Assembly (NCBI GenBank): GCA_004565275.1
Contig: SDOX01000009.1
Location: 780,068 to 844,067, forward strand
DNA: 64,000 bases
Direction: 5' to 3'
Source of the DNA: Nannochloropsis salina CCMP1776
Taxonomy: Eukaryota; Sar; Eustigmatophyceae; Eustigmatales; Monodopsidaceae
The translations under genes were made by a program, and so were the position numbers. The notes below the pieces were generated by a model that worked only from the letters and a program-made list of their open reading frames with translations, did not search any database and was not told the origin of the DNA. This document shows positions 10,601 to 21,704 of this stretch, in pieces (within the stretch, counting starts at the first letter, position 1; each line of letters starts with the position of its first letter).

Positions 10601-13600
10601 TCCCTCTTTTGTTTCGGTTTCGTTCCGTCATGTCTGTCGAGTGTTTTTCTTCTCCCCTTTCTCTTTCTTGCTGCCCACCCGTCTTCGTTGCATGTCTGTC
10701 GAGTGTTTCCTGTGCTCGAAGCCACTGCGCCAGATGCCGACTGCTGCTTGTGTGTTTTATTCACTTCCCTTCCCCTACCACCTCCCCACCCTTGTCCCTT
10801 CCTCCATGCCCCGTCAGTACGGTCGGGAGTGCGTCATCGCCATTATGAACAGATGCATCGTCCAAGAGAACACCACTCTGGCTGAGAAAGAGCTCTGCGT
10901 CATACAGGAACGAAAGTCGCCGGGGCAACTGCCCGCTTCTTCGTCCTCTCCCCCGCGGGCCCCTTGCCCCCCCTCACACTACAGCACGATGCGCGTGCGA
11001 CAAGGCCATGTCGTCGAGTGGTTCAATTGCGACCTGAGGGCGGGCATGTCACTTCCGTTGGCGGACGATTGGAGGCAGGACCCCCGTGTGGTAAGGAGGA
11101 TAGGAGGTTGGAAGGGGTAGGGAGACGGAGGTACTGGGAGCAGTGTGCCTGGTGGGAAAGGATAGGATGGAAATAATGCATCAGGGAAGAAAGGAGGGCA
11201 AGTCCCAGATCTTAATGTGCATGGCTTATCCTCTTCTGTCCATCTTCAGATCCGCTCGCACGCCTTGTGGATGGGCCCGTACGTCAGCATGGGTGTCATC
11301 CCCACGCCTACCTCCATGTTTCGGTGGGATAACCCTTTCTCCATTCCGTCCACCCACCCGGACTCCCTGTACGCCCGCGCGACTGCCGACGTGATTGCGT
11401 TGCACAGTTGGGCTCCTGCACAGTCCTGTCCCAAATTGGGGTTGGAGGCTGGGGTGCAGAAGGCAGCGGAAGGGAGATGTACCTATTCGGAGTACATCGA
11501 GGGCACCCGAATCTGTGCGCCGTCGTTCTTTATCCCCGGGGTGCAAAAAGGGGCGTCGACCTTCCTCTTTGCGAAGTTGAGCCGGCATCCGCAAGTGCTC
11601 CAGGTGGGTGGTGGAGGAAGGAGGGAAAGAGGAAAGGGGGGAGAGAGGTGGGGGGACAAGTGAGGAGGAGGCAATTCTTTTGCTCCTTTTTTCCTTTCGA
11701 GGCGCTTCTGGTTCTCTTCCGTCGCTGCAAAGCAACATTATACGTCTTAGTCGATGGCTTTTTCCTCACACTACCGTTCTCTCTCGTCCTCATTTGACAC
11801 TTGATCCGCCCATCTGTGGCCCAAGTGTGCATCTCCCAGCCGGCTTCCTCTATCTCTCTTACCCCTTCTTCGTCACTTCCAATTGGATCGCGCCAGCCTG
11901 ACGAAATGTCTCTCCCTCATTTCCCTGCTTTTCCCCGATTAGTCCATCGCCGGGTCGCAATATAAGGAGGTCGGCACGTATACCACACGCCGGGACCGGT
12001 ACCCTTACCGCAGCGAGTTCTATCCCTATACTGCGCCAGGGGTAAGTTGTCGCCCGACGTGGGGATGGAGGCGGACCTTACTCGGAGTAAGGGTATGACG
12101 TCACACGTGCCTGTGTCAGGGTGACAGCCCTTACGTTGGCAGGAAAAACTTTCAAATTTTGATGTCTGCGGTGTTGTTACGTGGAGGTTTTGGTGTTGGA
12201 AGCTTGTGCATGCTCGTTCGATCGGTAGAAAATTGAGATAAAGAGCCTTAAAGTCAACGCATCCTTCCCCTGTCTCTGCATGCCTTCTCGCCCTCCTTTC
12301 ACCGTCGAGTCCGACACTTGCCGTCTCGAACTGCTCGCAGGAGACTCACTCGGTCGTCGCATCACACACATGCCTCCCTCTCACAATCCTCCGTCCTCTC
12401 CGCCCCTCCTCAAACCTCTCCCAGGAACCTTTCCATGTCGGAGACGCCTCGGTCCCCTACATTTCCAGCTTGCAGGCTCCCGAGCTGATTTTGAAAGACA
12501 ATCCTCGCGCCAAATTTTTGTTTTCCCTTCGCGATCCAGTGCTTCGTGCCTGGAGCGACTATAGATACCAGAAATGTAAGTCCTACAGATATGTCGCACT
12601 CCACATTTCTGTATTCATCGTTCATCATTCATCAGCGGTTGTGACCCAATCAGTTGGGAATCCACCTTTCAACAATATCTCCCATTTTCAACCTTCACCT
12701 GGGCGTTGACCCCATGCTTCGTCTGAATCTATACCCAAGACTTAACACGCACTGGACGTTTCTCGATGGTCTTGTTCATCACACCCTTGCTTTCCCAGCT
12801 CTGTACAGTACAAAGGGTTGGACCTTCAAGGAGGTCGTTCGAAAAAGCATCCAAGAATTGCAGGTGCGTGCTTGCAACGATGACAGGGGCGACGGAAAAA
12901 GAAAGGAAGAATGAGGCGTAAAGGAGAAATGTACTTTCTCGTAGGAAAATAACTTTTTATGTTCATGTCCTTATGAATGAACACCCCATAGGACTGTTGT
13001 GCGCAGATTCCTGAAATCGAGCCTCAAGGCGAAAAGGAGAAAGAGAAAGAGTCAGCAAAAAAAGCTCAGCAGCAAAAGAATCGAATGAGTCGAGATTTGC
13101 GAGAGGAGGATCAAGATCACTGCGAAAGATTGGATGCTTACGCCTTTTCTCGCTGCAACCAGTCCGATCCGGGACGCATCGTTTCTCGAGGTCTGTACGT
13201 CATTTTTATCAACCATTACCTAGAGCACGTCGCCGCGGACAATTTGCACGTTGTGACAGTAGAAGAAATGAAGGTGCGTGGGAGAGAGTAGATTTAGATG
13301 GGATAGGACGCAAGGGGAGCGACATGGCGGGGTTAGGCCTCGACATAGCACCACGGCCTCGTCCGGGCGCACGTGTTACCTGGCGACAGATGTCCCTCCT
13401 CGCAATCATTTTTACCCGGTGCCTTTCCTCCTTTCCATTCATGTTGCAGGAAAATCCAGTCCTAACCCTCGGTCGCGCGGCCTCTTTTCTGGGGCTCTGT
13501 CCGTACGATTGGAGCCGCGAAGACCTCGATCCTGTCCTCGTCACCGGATACAAGGGACCGGCGAAGGAGGATGGGGGGCTTGACGAGGAGATAGAGAGGG

Positions 13601-13740
13601 AACTCCGGGCGTTCTACCGTCCGTTCAATGCCAGGCTTTACGAAGTCCTTGGACGGAATCTAGGGTGGGAGAAGGAGGACAGGAACGCGTCTATGGAAGA
13701 GACCGGTAGAAGGAAGGATGTAAGACTAGCAAATACATAA
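7636..13740 (+). CDS. Glycosyltransferase-sulfotransferase fusion protein, Golgi type II membrane
   Basis: Exons: 7636-7972, 8256-8390, 8700-8790, 9015-9164, 9585-9702, 9875-about 9896, 9998-10065, 10127-10208, 10404-10462, 10818-11090, 11250-11603, 11943-12041, 12425-12575, 12799-12863, 13007-13273, 13450-13740. All joins keep phase; the small exon near 9875 and the start of the next (9998 or 9973) are uncertain. About 853 aa. Residues 1-30 form a signal anchor. Next is a glycosyltransferase resembling the alpha-1,4-GT / Gly_transf_sug group: ALESILSHYPRAEVVVLV and IRLAHLWREGGYYTDFNVLW, with DFN where DxD is usual. From about residue 530 a sulfotransferase follows: FFIPGVQKGASTFLF is the 5'-phosphosulfate loop of PAPS binding, FLFSLRDPVLRAWSDYRYQ is the 3'-phosphate motif, and TLGRAASFLGL is the C-terminal element. 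I infer lumenal addition and sulfation of a sugar, substrate unknown. Confidence 0.85.
8436..8488 (+). repeat. (CCCT)n tract in an intron
   Basis: About twelve CCCT units on the sense strand of intron 2 of the fused transferase gene, about 200 bases before its 3' splice site. Confidence 0.9.
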
Positions 13741-14266
13741 TATGTAGAGCTTTGCATGGAAAGGGTACAGGGATTCTACTTTTCTTGACCCGAAACAGTA
13801 CTTTTGGGCTGCGCACGAGCCGTGAACTTCGCTCTGCGGCGTTGCATTTCACTTTACATGAAGGACGCACACATTGAAGAACAAAAATAATCAGCAAGGC
13901 ACACGTTCGTGACTTTGGAAGCGACGGTAGGAATAGATGAGGGGGGAAAAGTATCAGGAAAGTCCACCATTGGGCCGAGCGAATTTTTTAAAGCAACGAC
14001 AGGACCTTGCGGACGTCCCATTTCGAATGAATGTACTTCAATTTCTGCTTTGACTACGGGCGCTCAGGGAGCGCGACATCCCTACACAACGATTCAGGCG
14101 CGGGACGTTTATTGCTCACCTCGCCCAAACTTACTTATCGCGGACCATGCGTTTTTCTGTGCGTGTTTTCTCCCTGTTAAATTCCCAAAACACCCTGTGG
14201 AGACTCTTTGACTGCTACCCTGTCGACATGTCACCTTGACGTTCTCCCAGAGTATTCCGCGTGATC
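13741..14266. other. Convergent 3' region
   Basis: Separates the stop codon of the fused transferase gene (+) from that of CAX (-). I see no gene or clear element. Confidence 0.5.
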
Positions 14267-16344
14267 TTACTGGCCGGGTAACGGTGGCTTCTCGAAGAAG
14301 AAGGCGAAACCACAGAAGCCGTAGGCGGTAATAAGCAAGGACCCTAACAACCAATTGGATTGCGCGTTGAGCAAGACCGGCTGGACGACAATCAGGCTCA
14401 TGATCAATGCGATGATCTGGTGGAAAAAAGTGCAAAGCGGTCAGAGCTTTACATGGCAAGGATGAAGGATCGAACTTTCCAGGGGCCTTCGTCCTTTATC
14501 TTTTTTCGTACGAAAAGTGCATGCGCAAGGACGGTACCTACCTCAATGGGCGGGAATTCAAGCGTCATGTCCTGCCCTAAGGCCCAGCCTGCGAGCGTGA
14601 GGGACGGAATGACCAAGAGGGCGATCTGGGTCGAGCTACCGACCGCAATGCCCATCGCCAGCTCCATCCTGTTCTTGGCCGCGACCGTGACTGTGGACCG
14701 GGGCACATGAGGGAGAAGGCATCAGGGAAGATCACGACGTGAGCATGCCGCGCGCGTTGGGGGCGTGATGTTTTTCTTTTCCCAAAAATGCGTCAGTCCT
14801 GGCCCCCAAAGCCCTCATAAAATGCTCCTTCTGAGCAGATATTCTCATTTCCAAAGGTTTTTGAGAGACAAGTGGATGCACTTCGTTTGACATCGTGCAG
14901 CAAACACACGTCCTGTCCCGCCAGCCGAACCACCCAGCCTGCCCTCCCTCCTTCCCTCCCTCCCTCCGCTTTCCCTCACCTGCGGTCATGTGCTCGGTGG
15001 CATTTCCTACCAGCGGCAAGAGAATGACGCCCACGAAGGTCTTGCTCATCCCGTACGCATCACTCATGCCATCGATAGATGTGACCACCAGGTTGGAGAA
15101 GAAGGAGACGATGAGCGCGACGACCAAGAGGCCCGCCATCGACCCCCACAGGCCCAGGTCCACATGGTCCTCATCCCCGTCGTCCTCCTCCTCCAGCGTT
15201 CCTGCTGCCGCGTCGCAAGAGCCGGAGTGGGTGTGCTGGCTGTGGCTGAGGCCCACGGCGTCGCAGACGTAGTGTGTGTGGTGCGGGCAGTGGAAAGGTT
15301 CCACCGGCAGCCCCGACAGGGAGGGAGGGAAGGCGGGTTCCACGTTGAGGGTCAGGACGGTCTGTGGGGGCAGGGAGGGGGGCAGGGAGGGAGGGAAGGA
15401 GGGAGGGAGCGAGGATGAGCTGGAGGGAGAGGCGATATCGTGCCTGAATCACACGCACCTTGCCGTTGCCACCCTCCTCGTCCTCCTCCTCCTCCTCTCC
15501 CTCCCCCCCGCCCTGGTGCTCCCCCTCGAACAAATGCTTGTGCGTGACGAGTTGGAAGACGATGAGCTGCAAATACATAGACAGGAGGAAGAAAGCCGCA
15601 CCCGGGAGATGAGGAGGATGTGGGCCTTGCTGAGTTTGTAGGTGTGTCTGAGGAAGAGGGGTGGGGAGGAAGGGGCGGAAGTGGGTGCATCGGCCTCCTT
15701 ATTGATCCTTTGGGCATAGAAAGCATGGCGTTCTGCCCCTCGATTCGTCTCCTTCCCTCCTGTCTACCCTGCCTGTTCCCGCACTGTCTGTTCCCGCCCT
15801 CCCTCCCGCCCTCCCTCCCGCCCTCCCTCCCGCACCCGATGGGCGTGGGGATGACCAGGGCCAGACAGGCCAAGAACAAGAGGGAGAGATTAGCCACCCC
15901 CGCCATGCTGTTGAAGCGCTGTTCCTTGTGGATGATCCCGCCCACCAAAAAACACGAGCCCGTGATCAGCAACAAATTCGAGAGGATGGAGCCCAGGAGG
16001 GAGGCTTGAACGACGCGGATTTCTCCGTGAGAGAGGGCCTGAACGCCGATCACCATCTCTGCAAAAAGAGAGGGAGGGAGGAAGGGAGGGAGGGAGGGAG
16101 GGAGGGAGGGAGGGCAGGAACGAGGAGTGTTGGCCACGACCCGGAAGATGCTGTGAAAGATGGACAAGGTCCGCAGCACGCTCCCCTCTCTCCCTCCCCC
16201 CTCCTCCTCCCTCCCTCCTCCCTCCCTTCCGCACCCATCAAAATTCCCAAAGAGAGCGGTTGACCAGCCCCCCGATCGTATCACCGAGGTGCTCCGCCAC
16301 CTCCTCTGTCAGGTCCGCCCAGGATGGCGGGCGGGGGATCAGGC
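14267..16344 (-). CDS. CAX: Ca2+/H+ antiporter (CAX), reading frame interrupted, 5' end not found
   Basis: CAX proteins move Ca2+ into vacuoles or other acidic stores in exchange for protons. Exons on the minus strand: 16235-16344, 15836-16058, 15459-15647, 14980-15361, 14542-14690, 14267-14416. The first half carries LTEEVAEHLGDTIGGLVN and GEIRVVQASLLGSILSNLLL; the second carries ILLPLVGNATEHMTAV, AAKNRMELAMGIAVGSSTQI and a final membrane helix ending FFFEKPPLPGQ. These are the paired GNxxEH and c-1/c-2 style repeats of the family. An acidic, His-rich loop lies between the halves. The frame breaks twice: one base too many after GGLVN (consensus continues ALFGN in the next frame), and one too few at CCCGGG near 15601-15606. 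The last three exons are clean. An N-terminal exon may lie at 16717-16795. Sequence error or recent decay are both possible. Confidence 0.8.
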
Positions 16345-18984
16345 CTGGGGGAGGCGGGGGAGGGCGGGAAGAGGGCGGGGGAGGATGATGGGCATGCGAG
16401 TGCAAAAACGGCGGTTTCACTAAACTCGAACTTGCCCCGCGCCATTTTCAAAGTGACTTCTCTGAGCCCCTTTCTTCAGCTCGCTTGATCCCTTTTGCAA
16501 GCCTTCCACCCCTGTCACTGCCATCGCCTTGGTCCGCCCTCCCTCCCTCCCTCCCCCTCCCCCCTCCCTCCTCCCTCTCCCATCCTAACCCGATATATCA
16601 ACCGGCCTTCACCAAGGAGAGACCCAGGAGCATGAACAAACGAAAGGTATCCCAAACCCCCCCCCTCTTCCTCCTCTCCCTCCTCCCTCCTCCCTCCCTC
16701 CTCCCTCCCGTCCTACCCAGAGCGACTTTGGGGGTAGAGCACGAGAGGGACTCATCGAGGGACTCGTTGCTTTCGCGCCGAGAGACCGTCTCCATCGCGG
16801 TGCATCCTTTTCGATGCGCTCTTTGCTGCCTGAGTCCGAGGGGGAAGGAAGGGAGGGAGAAGGTACGGGCCCGGGGGGGGGGGATAGGAAATGGAGTGTT
16901 CAGGCTGAGTGCCACGACCGCTCAGTGGCTGTTGTGGGAGGTGGTAGTTTGCAACTCGAACGCTACAACAAGAGGAGCTCTCGCCTCCGTCCTGTTCCAT
17001 CATGCGGTGCACCCCGTGGCGTCCCCTTCTCCATATCCCTCCCTGTCGCCATCGGCTTCATCGCCTGCATCATACTCCCACGCTTTATATATTTACACAA
17101 CACACATCACTTTCCCGTGTCAACACATCACCGTCTTTATCCCATCCCGCACACATGCTTTGTTTTGTTTCCGTGTGTCCATTCAGTCATGTAAATAAGA
17201 ACATGAGCAATGCACTGAGAACGTACCTGTCCCGTGTCCCTCCACTTTTGTCGATGGAACCATTCCCATTGCATCCTGTGTCTGCCCCGGGGGGCTGAGT
17301 CGAATTGGGGGTGACGGGGGAGCTGGGAGACCTCTCTCGCCGCACACTGGGACCCGCTGGCATTTTTCGGCGTCAATTAGGCCTTTTTTGTGTATGCTCG
17401 TGGGTTTTCTTTTCCGCTGGCCTGGGTCATGCGCTGTCTTTAGCGTGCGCACGTGCCAATGCTAGCTTTATGATGCTGTCTTTCCCCGAGGACACTTAAA
17501 GTGGCCCGTTGATGGAAATATGCAGCCTTCGAGGCGTTACTCTGAGACACGCCTGTTCTCAGACTTTTGGTCCTATATATCGATGCAGAAAGCATATGGC
17601 GTGAGCAACCGTGTCGGAAAATCTCCTTGTAATAGAGCTTCCGAGACGGATGAGATCACATCCACGACAGCATGTCGTTCGTTCGATGTGTTACGGCCCT
17701 GTGATCATCCTCCTCATGGTACAAAGCCGAGTGGCTGAACTTGTTTGGAACCGGACAGATTCGCTCTGCCGTGTCCGTAAATCCATCCCGACAGGCAAGC
17801 CGACAATATAACAATGTGGTCTTAACCAGAATCTTTCGTCTTCAACCACATATCTATCTCGTTGCTGATGAGGTCAGACACTCCGTGCTCGGCAGCGCCG
17901 GGGTTATCGTCGCGCGTGCATATTGAAACACTTCTGTTGCAACGACAGCTGTAGAGACAAATTTTGGCGTCAATTCTTTCGAGGCAAATTCTCAGAAATA
18001 TAAAGTTTTACACACAAGTGCCTTACGACTCGAGACAAACATGAGTGTTGCCAGCCTTCAAGAATTTAATGTGATTTTAATGGACACACGCACGCCCATC
18101 TTACCCCTGCACGGGAGGGGAGACGTACGATGTTTTAAAAGATCTTTAAAATGTCAGTGATTCTTTCCCGTTCATATTTCGCGGGTAGAGGGGTCATGAT
18201 TCCCTCGAACGCAGGCGTAAGTTACAAAGAACTGCAAATTAATCGCTGCTTGTCATCCAAATATGAGTTTATGGTTATCTCGTTCGTCTGTGCAGTGTTG
18301 TGTCATGAAATGGGCAAGACTCGCGGGGATGTTTGGCATTAGGGCCTTCATCCCTCTCGCCAGCAACTACGGGAATCTCGTGATGGATTGCGCCCCTCTC
18401 AGGGCGATGACGATGACGCTGTATGATGGATTGCGCCTCCTCCACCGCGATGACGATGACGATGTATGATGGATTGCCCCCCTGTGATCATCGAGGAGGA
18501 TGATGTCTATGATGATAAATGCCCCATCCTTTCTTCGTTTCCTCTTCTTGACCTTCTGCGGGCCTGCGTCCCGCCGTGTGCAGCCGAGGCGGGCCATGAC
18601 CGTCTTCAAACCCTCAACTAGACCTGGCATTGGACTCCGTGGCCGCTGAGAAGCTCCCATATCAGGAATCGATCCATTTTTGCTCGCAAACATGCTCGAA
18701 TCTTGCCGATGGGGTTGTTTGGATGTTCACGTCAGCATGATTCAAAAAACCAGGGCATCCGCACGGTCCTTACCAAAAAGGGGTGCGACGAATGTGCAAC
18801 ATTTGGAAGATACATCACTCAAGCATGGTCTAATCTCTCGTTCACGTGCTATCTCCACTGCCGATGCTTCATTTTTAGGAAGCCTCCTGGGACCGACTGC
18901 TTTAGATATTCTAATTTTAGACCTCTTCCTTCCTTGCGCCCCCAGGAGACAGGCTTTCCAAAGAAAACCGGGCGCGCGTTTATC
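16345..18984. other. Long intergenic region with a possible CAX 5' exon
   Basis: On the minus strand 16717-16795 begins with ATG and encodes a Ser-rich hydrophilic start (METVSRRESNESLDESL) ending at a GTAGGA donor, which would suit the cytosolic N-terminus of CAX. The next exon cannot be placed with confidence. From about 16900 to 18980 I see only short random frames and one tandem repeat, described separately. Confidence 0.35.
18382..18481. repeat. 43-bp tandem repeat, about 2.3 copies
   Basis: Two copies of a 43-bp unit beginning GATGGATTGCGCC and ending CGATGACGATGACG plus TGTAT, followed by a partial third copy starting GATGGATTGCCCCC. The first two differ at only a few bases. Intergenic, no obvious role. 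Confidence 0.75.
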
Positions 18985-20546
18985 ATGGGTGTGGTACAAT
19001 TTTCAAGGGCACTAGCAGTATCTTGCATCATGTTTTTCGTGGGGGTGGAAGCCTTTCCGAAGCTCTTGACCGAAGGCAAGAAATGTGCGACGCCTCTAGC
19101 GGTAAGTGACACGACTTGAATACGCTCACTTCCCATACACGCCTGAGAAAGGAAAATCCTCATCGACATTTCCTTGTACTGCCACGCGTGCAGATCGGGC
19201 AATCGATAATGGGCGCACCGGTCGAATTGGGAAAAGACGAAGTTGTGACGGTAGGGAGGGAGAACAAGGGGCATGGGGCGGGGGGAAGGGAAGGAAATGA
19301 GGCACGCCTCCGCCCATTGCATGGCTTCTGACCCTGCGTTTTTTCTGGTATATTTTCCAAGGTCACACGGGCTGATGGCACGGCGATGAAGAGTGGGGAT
19401 GCCTATAAGCCGGGAGAAACGCTCACAATCGGGTTGCCTCTCAACAGTACGAAGGGGAGGGCGGGATGGAGGGAGGGAAGGAAAGAAGCCTTTCTTTTTT
19501 TTTGTTCCAGTCATTCAGTGTGCTGGCACGTGAAGATAATGACGCCAAAAGATATTTTGCTGGCTTTCCCATGGGATGAAAGAAGCCATTCGAGCCCATT
19601 TCTTGTCCCACCGCCTGCATTCACTCCCATTTTTCCCTACCATGGCTCAGTCTCCGGCCAGCTCTCTCACCCTGCCCTCGCTCTCCTCCCTCCCTCCCTC
19701 CCTCCCTCCCTCCCTCCCTCCCCTCCGACCCGGCAGTCCCGGCTGTTTTCGAGCCTGGGGGGGCGGCTTCGTCGACGGGCTCTGCGGCGACCGGCGGATC
19801 CTGCCCAACGTCGATGGCTTTGCCGGTGAGAAGGGGCGGGACGGAGGGACAGGGTTGGAAGTGCCTGGAACACCGACGTTGACGGGGGAATCGTATTGGT
19901 ATTCTATACGGTCTCTCGAGGCGACTGATCCACGCCCTCCCCCCTTCCTCTTCCCCCCCCCCCCGTCCCTCCTTCCCCAGAATACAAGGCTCCCAAGGAC
20001 GGGCTGGACGTGATGATATGGGCCGGCTTTGCGGCCAAACATGGGGCGGTCACCGTGACGCAGGGTTTCCTGCTCAAGGGTAAGCAGGAGAGCGGGGGAA
20101 AAGGAAAGGGGAGGGAAAGAGTGGGGTGTTAAGACTGGGGGGCAGCGAAGGAATGATGGATTTGGATGGTGTCATAGATGGTGGGAGGATTCGGTGGGGC
20201 TCAAGATCTCTGGGATTCGGTGGGGCTCAAGATCTCTGGCCGTCCTTTCTCCCTCCCTGGCTTTAACGACTCAACCTGCCCGCCTGCCCTCCCTCCCTCC
20301 CTCCCTGGCTTTAACGACTCAACCTGCCCGCCTGCCCTCCCTCCCTCCCTCCCTTCCTCCCTCCCTCCCTCCCTCCATCCCTCCCTCGCAGGTGCCAAGG
20401 GCACGCGCGCTTTTCCCCCGGGAGTGGCTCCTCCCCCACCCTCTGCCTCCACCACCAACGTGGCCAAGAAAGGAGGCGCCGCTGGGAAGACCAGCACAGA
20501 TCCTGCCAAGGAGGAAAACGAGGGGCGGCTCCGGGGGGGAATGTAG
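18985..20546 (+). CDS. Small secreted protein, possibly Reeler-like; one exon unresolved
   Basis: Exons I can support: 18985-19101, 19194-19250, 19362-19446, 19737-19825, 19981-20079, 20392-20546 (stop TAG). Joins are in phase, except that an exon between 19446 and 19737 must exist and was not settled; candidates start at about 19519 or 19527. The first exon is a signal peptide (ALAVSCIMFFVGVEAFP). Later pieces read AYKPGETLTIGLPLN, FVDGLCGDRRILPNVDG and YKAPKDGLDVMIWAGFAAKH. The Y-x-PG strand, a Cys-containing middle and an AP-x-x-G strand recall the Reeler fold found in secreted adhesion and defence proteins, but the match is weak. The C-terminus is Pro/Ser/Lys-rich and disordered. Function unknown; probably exported or retained in the endomembrane system. 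Confidence 0.55.
20188..20341 (+). repeat. Two adjacent tandem duplications in an intron
   Basis: A perfect 26-bp unit (GATTCGGTGGGGCTCAAGAT and 6 more bases) occurs at 20188-20213 and 20214-20239. A 48-bp unit containing GGCTTTAACGACTCAACCTG flanked by CCCT units occurs at 20255-20302 and again from 20303. Both lie in the last intron of the secreted-protein gene and look like recent slippage events. Confidence 0.9.
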
Positions 20547-21704
20547 ACGTATGGGGGCAGGGAGGACAGAGAAGAAGGAAGAAGGGGGCTGGGGTGTACA
20601 TGTCAGGCTGTATACCGACGGCGAAGAATCAAGCACTGTTCGAAGAACAACCAACAAAGTGGTGACTCGCGATCAAAGTATAAGAAAAGCTTGAGGGTAG
20701 CACGGGATGTTTGATGAATTGGGAGGGTCTACGAGGCAGTTCACACAAAAAAAGAGACGGGACACAACGGAGAAATCCGAAAAGAATGTTAGGTAATGTG
20801 CATGGTAAAAAAGAATAGATGCATCGTGGAACGAAGGATTCGACGGCTGCTACCGAGGATCAAGGCCGTTTGAAACGGGTTGCACGGATGGTTCAGACCA
20901 GCACTGTATGATTTCACCATGATCGGTCAGATCGAAAAGACTGCAACAAACAAGAGAGATGTTGTCACTTTCGTTTGTTGTGCGCCTCAAGTGTCATCTT
21001 CAATCTTCTGCTTTAGGTGATAGCTCAAGGCGGTACGGCGATGACGACAAATATCTGCAGCAGCGACCCCTTGCCGAACTTAATTAGCAATGGTGAATAG
21101 AAGTAGGTCTAACGTTGCCTTTTATGGTATTGGTAGGTTTTAAAAACCGAGAGAAATGCACATGTCAGCAATTCATGCAAGAGGCCGTCGATCGGCCCAT
21201 GGACTGAGCCCTCCATGTTTCATGGCCGCACTCCAAGGGAAAATGCGACCACGAACCAATGTCAAGTTTTTATGATAAGCCCTCTTCTCTTCCTTTTAGA
21301 TCTCTCATGAGGGTACGTTCAGCAGGGATTTACTCGCAAAGAAATGTGGTGTTTTTGTTGCCTAACCCGTGGGCTATTGAACCTCCTCACTCCCTCCCTC
21401 CCCCAAAAAGTAATATGTGGCTCTTGACCGCTTGTCATGTCCGTACATTTCCCATTCCTGTGTAAATGCTGCAAGTAAGTGAACGCGCAGGATCCATACA
21501 TCTCCTGTACTCTTACAGCATTTTATTGTTCCGGCGTGAACATGTCTCAAGGTTTTCAGCTTTGCTTTTCGAGAGAAAGCACCTAGAAGCGATAAACGGG
21601 ACGAGTGCTTTGTCATACGCCAGTGTGCATTATCTCATCCAATAAGAAGATAATACCCACTCTTGTGACCTATGCACATTATTTTTCATACAGTCTCGGA
21701 AAGT
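20547..21704. other. Intergenic region
   Basis: About 1.2 kb between two rightward genes, AT-richer than the coding parts. It should contain the terminator of the secreted-protein gene and the promoter of the SET gene. No element identified. Confidence 0.4.

Noticed and set aside
15607-15641. A GT-AG interval of about 35 bp in the CAX gene that would also repair the frame
   Set aside because: Too short for a spliceosomal intron, and it would remove twelve residues of a conserved membrane helix. A base error fits better.
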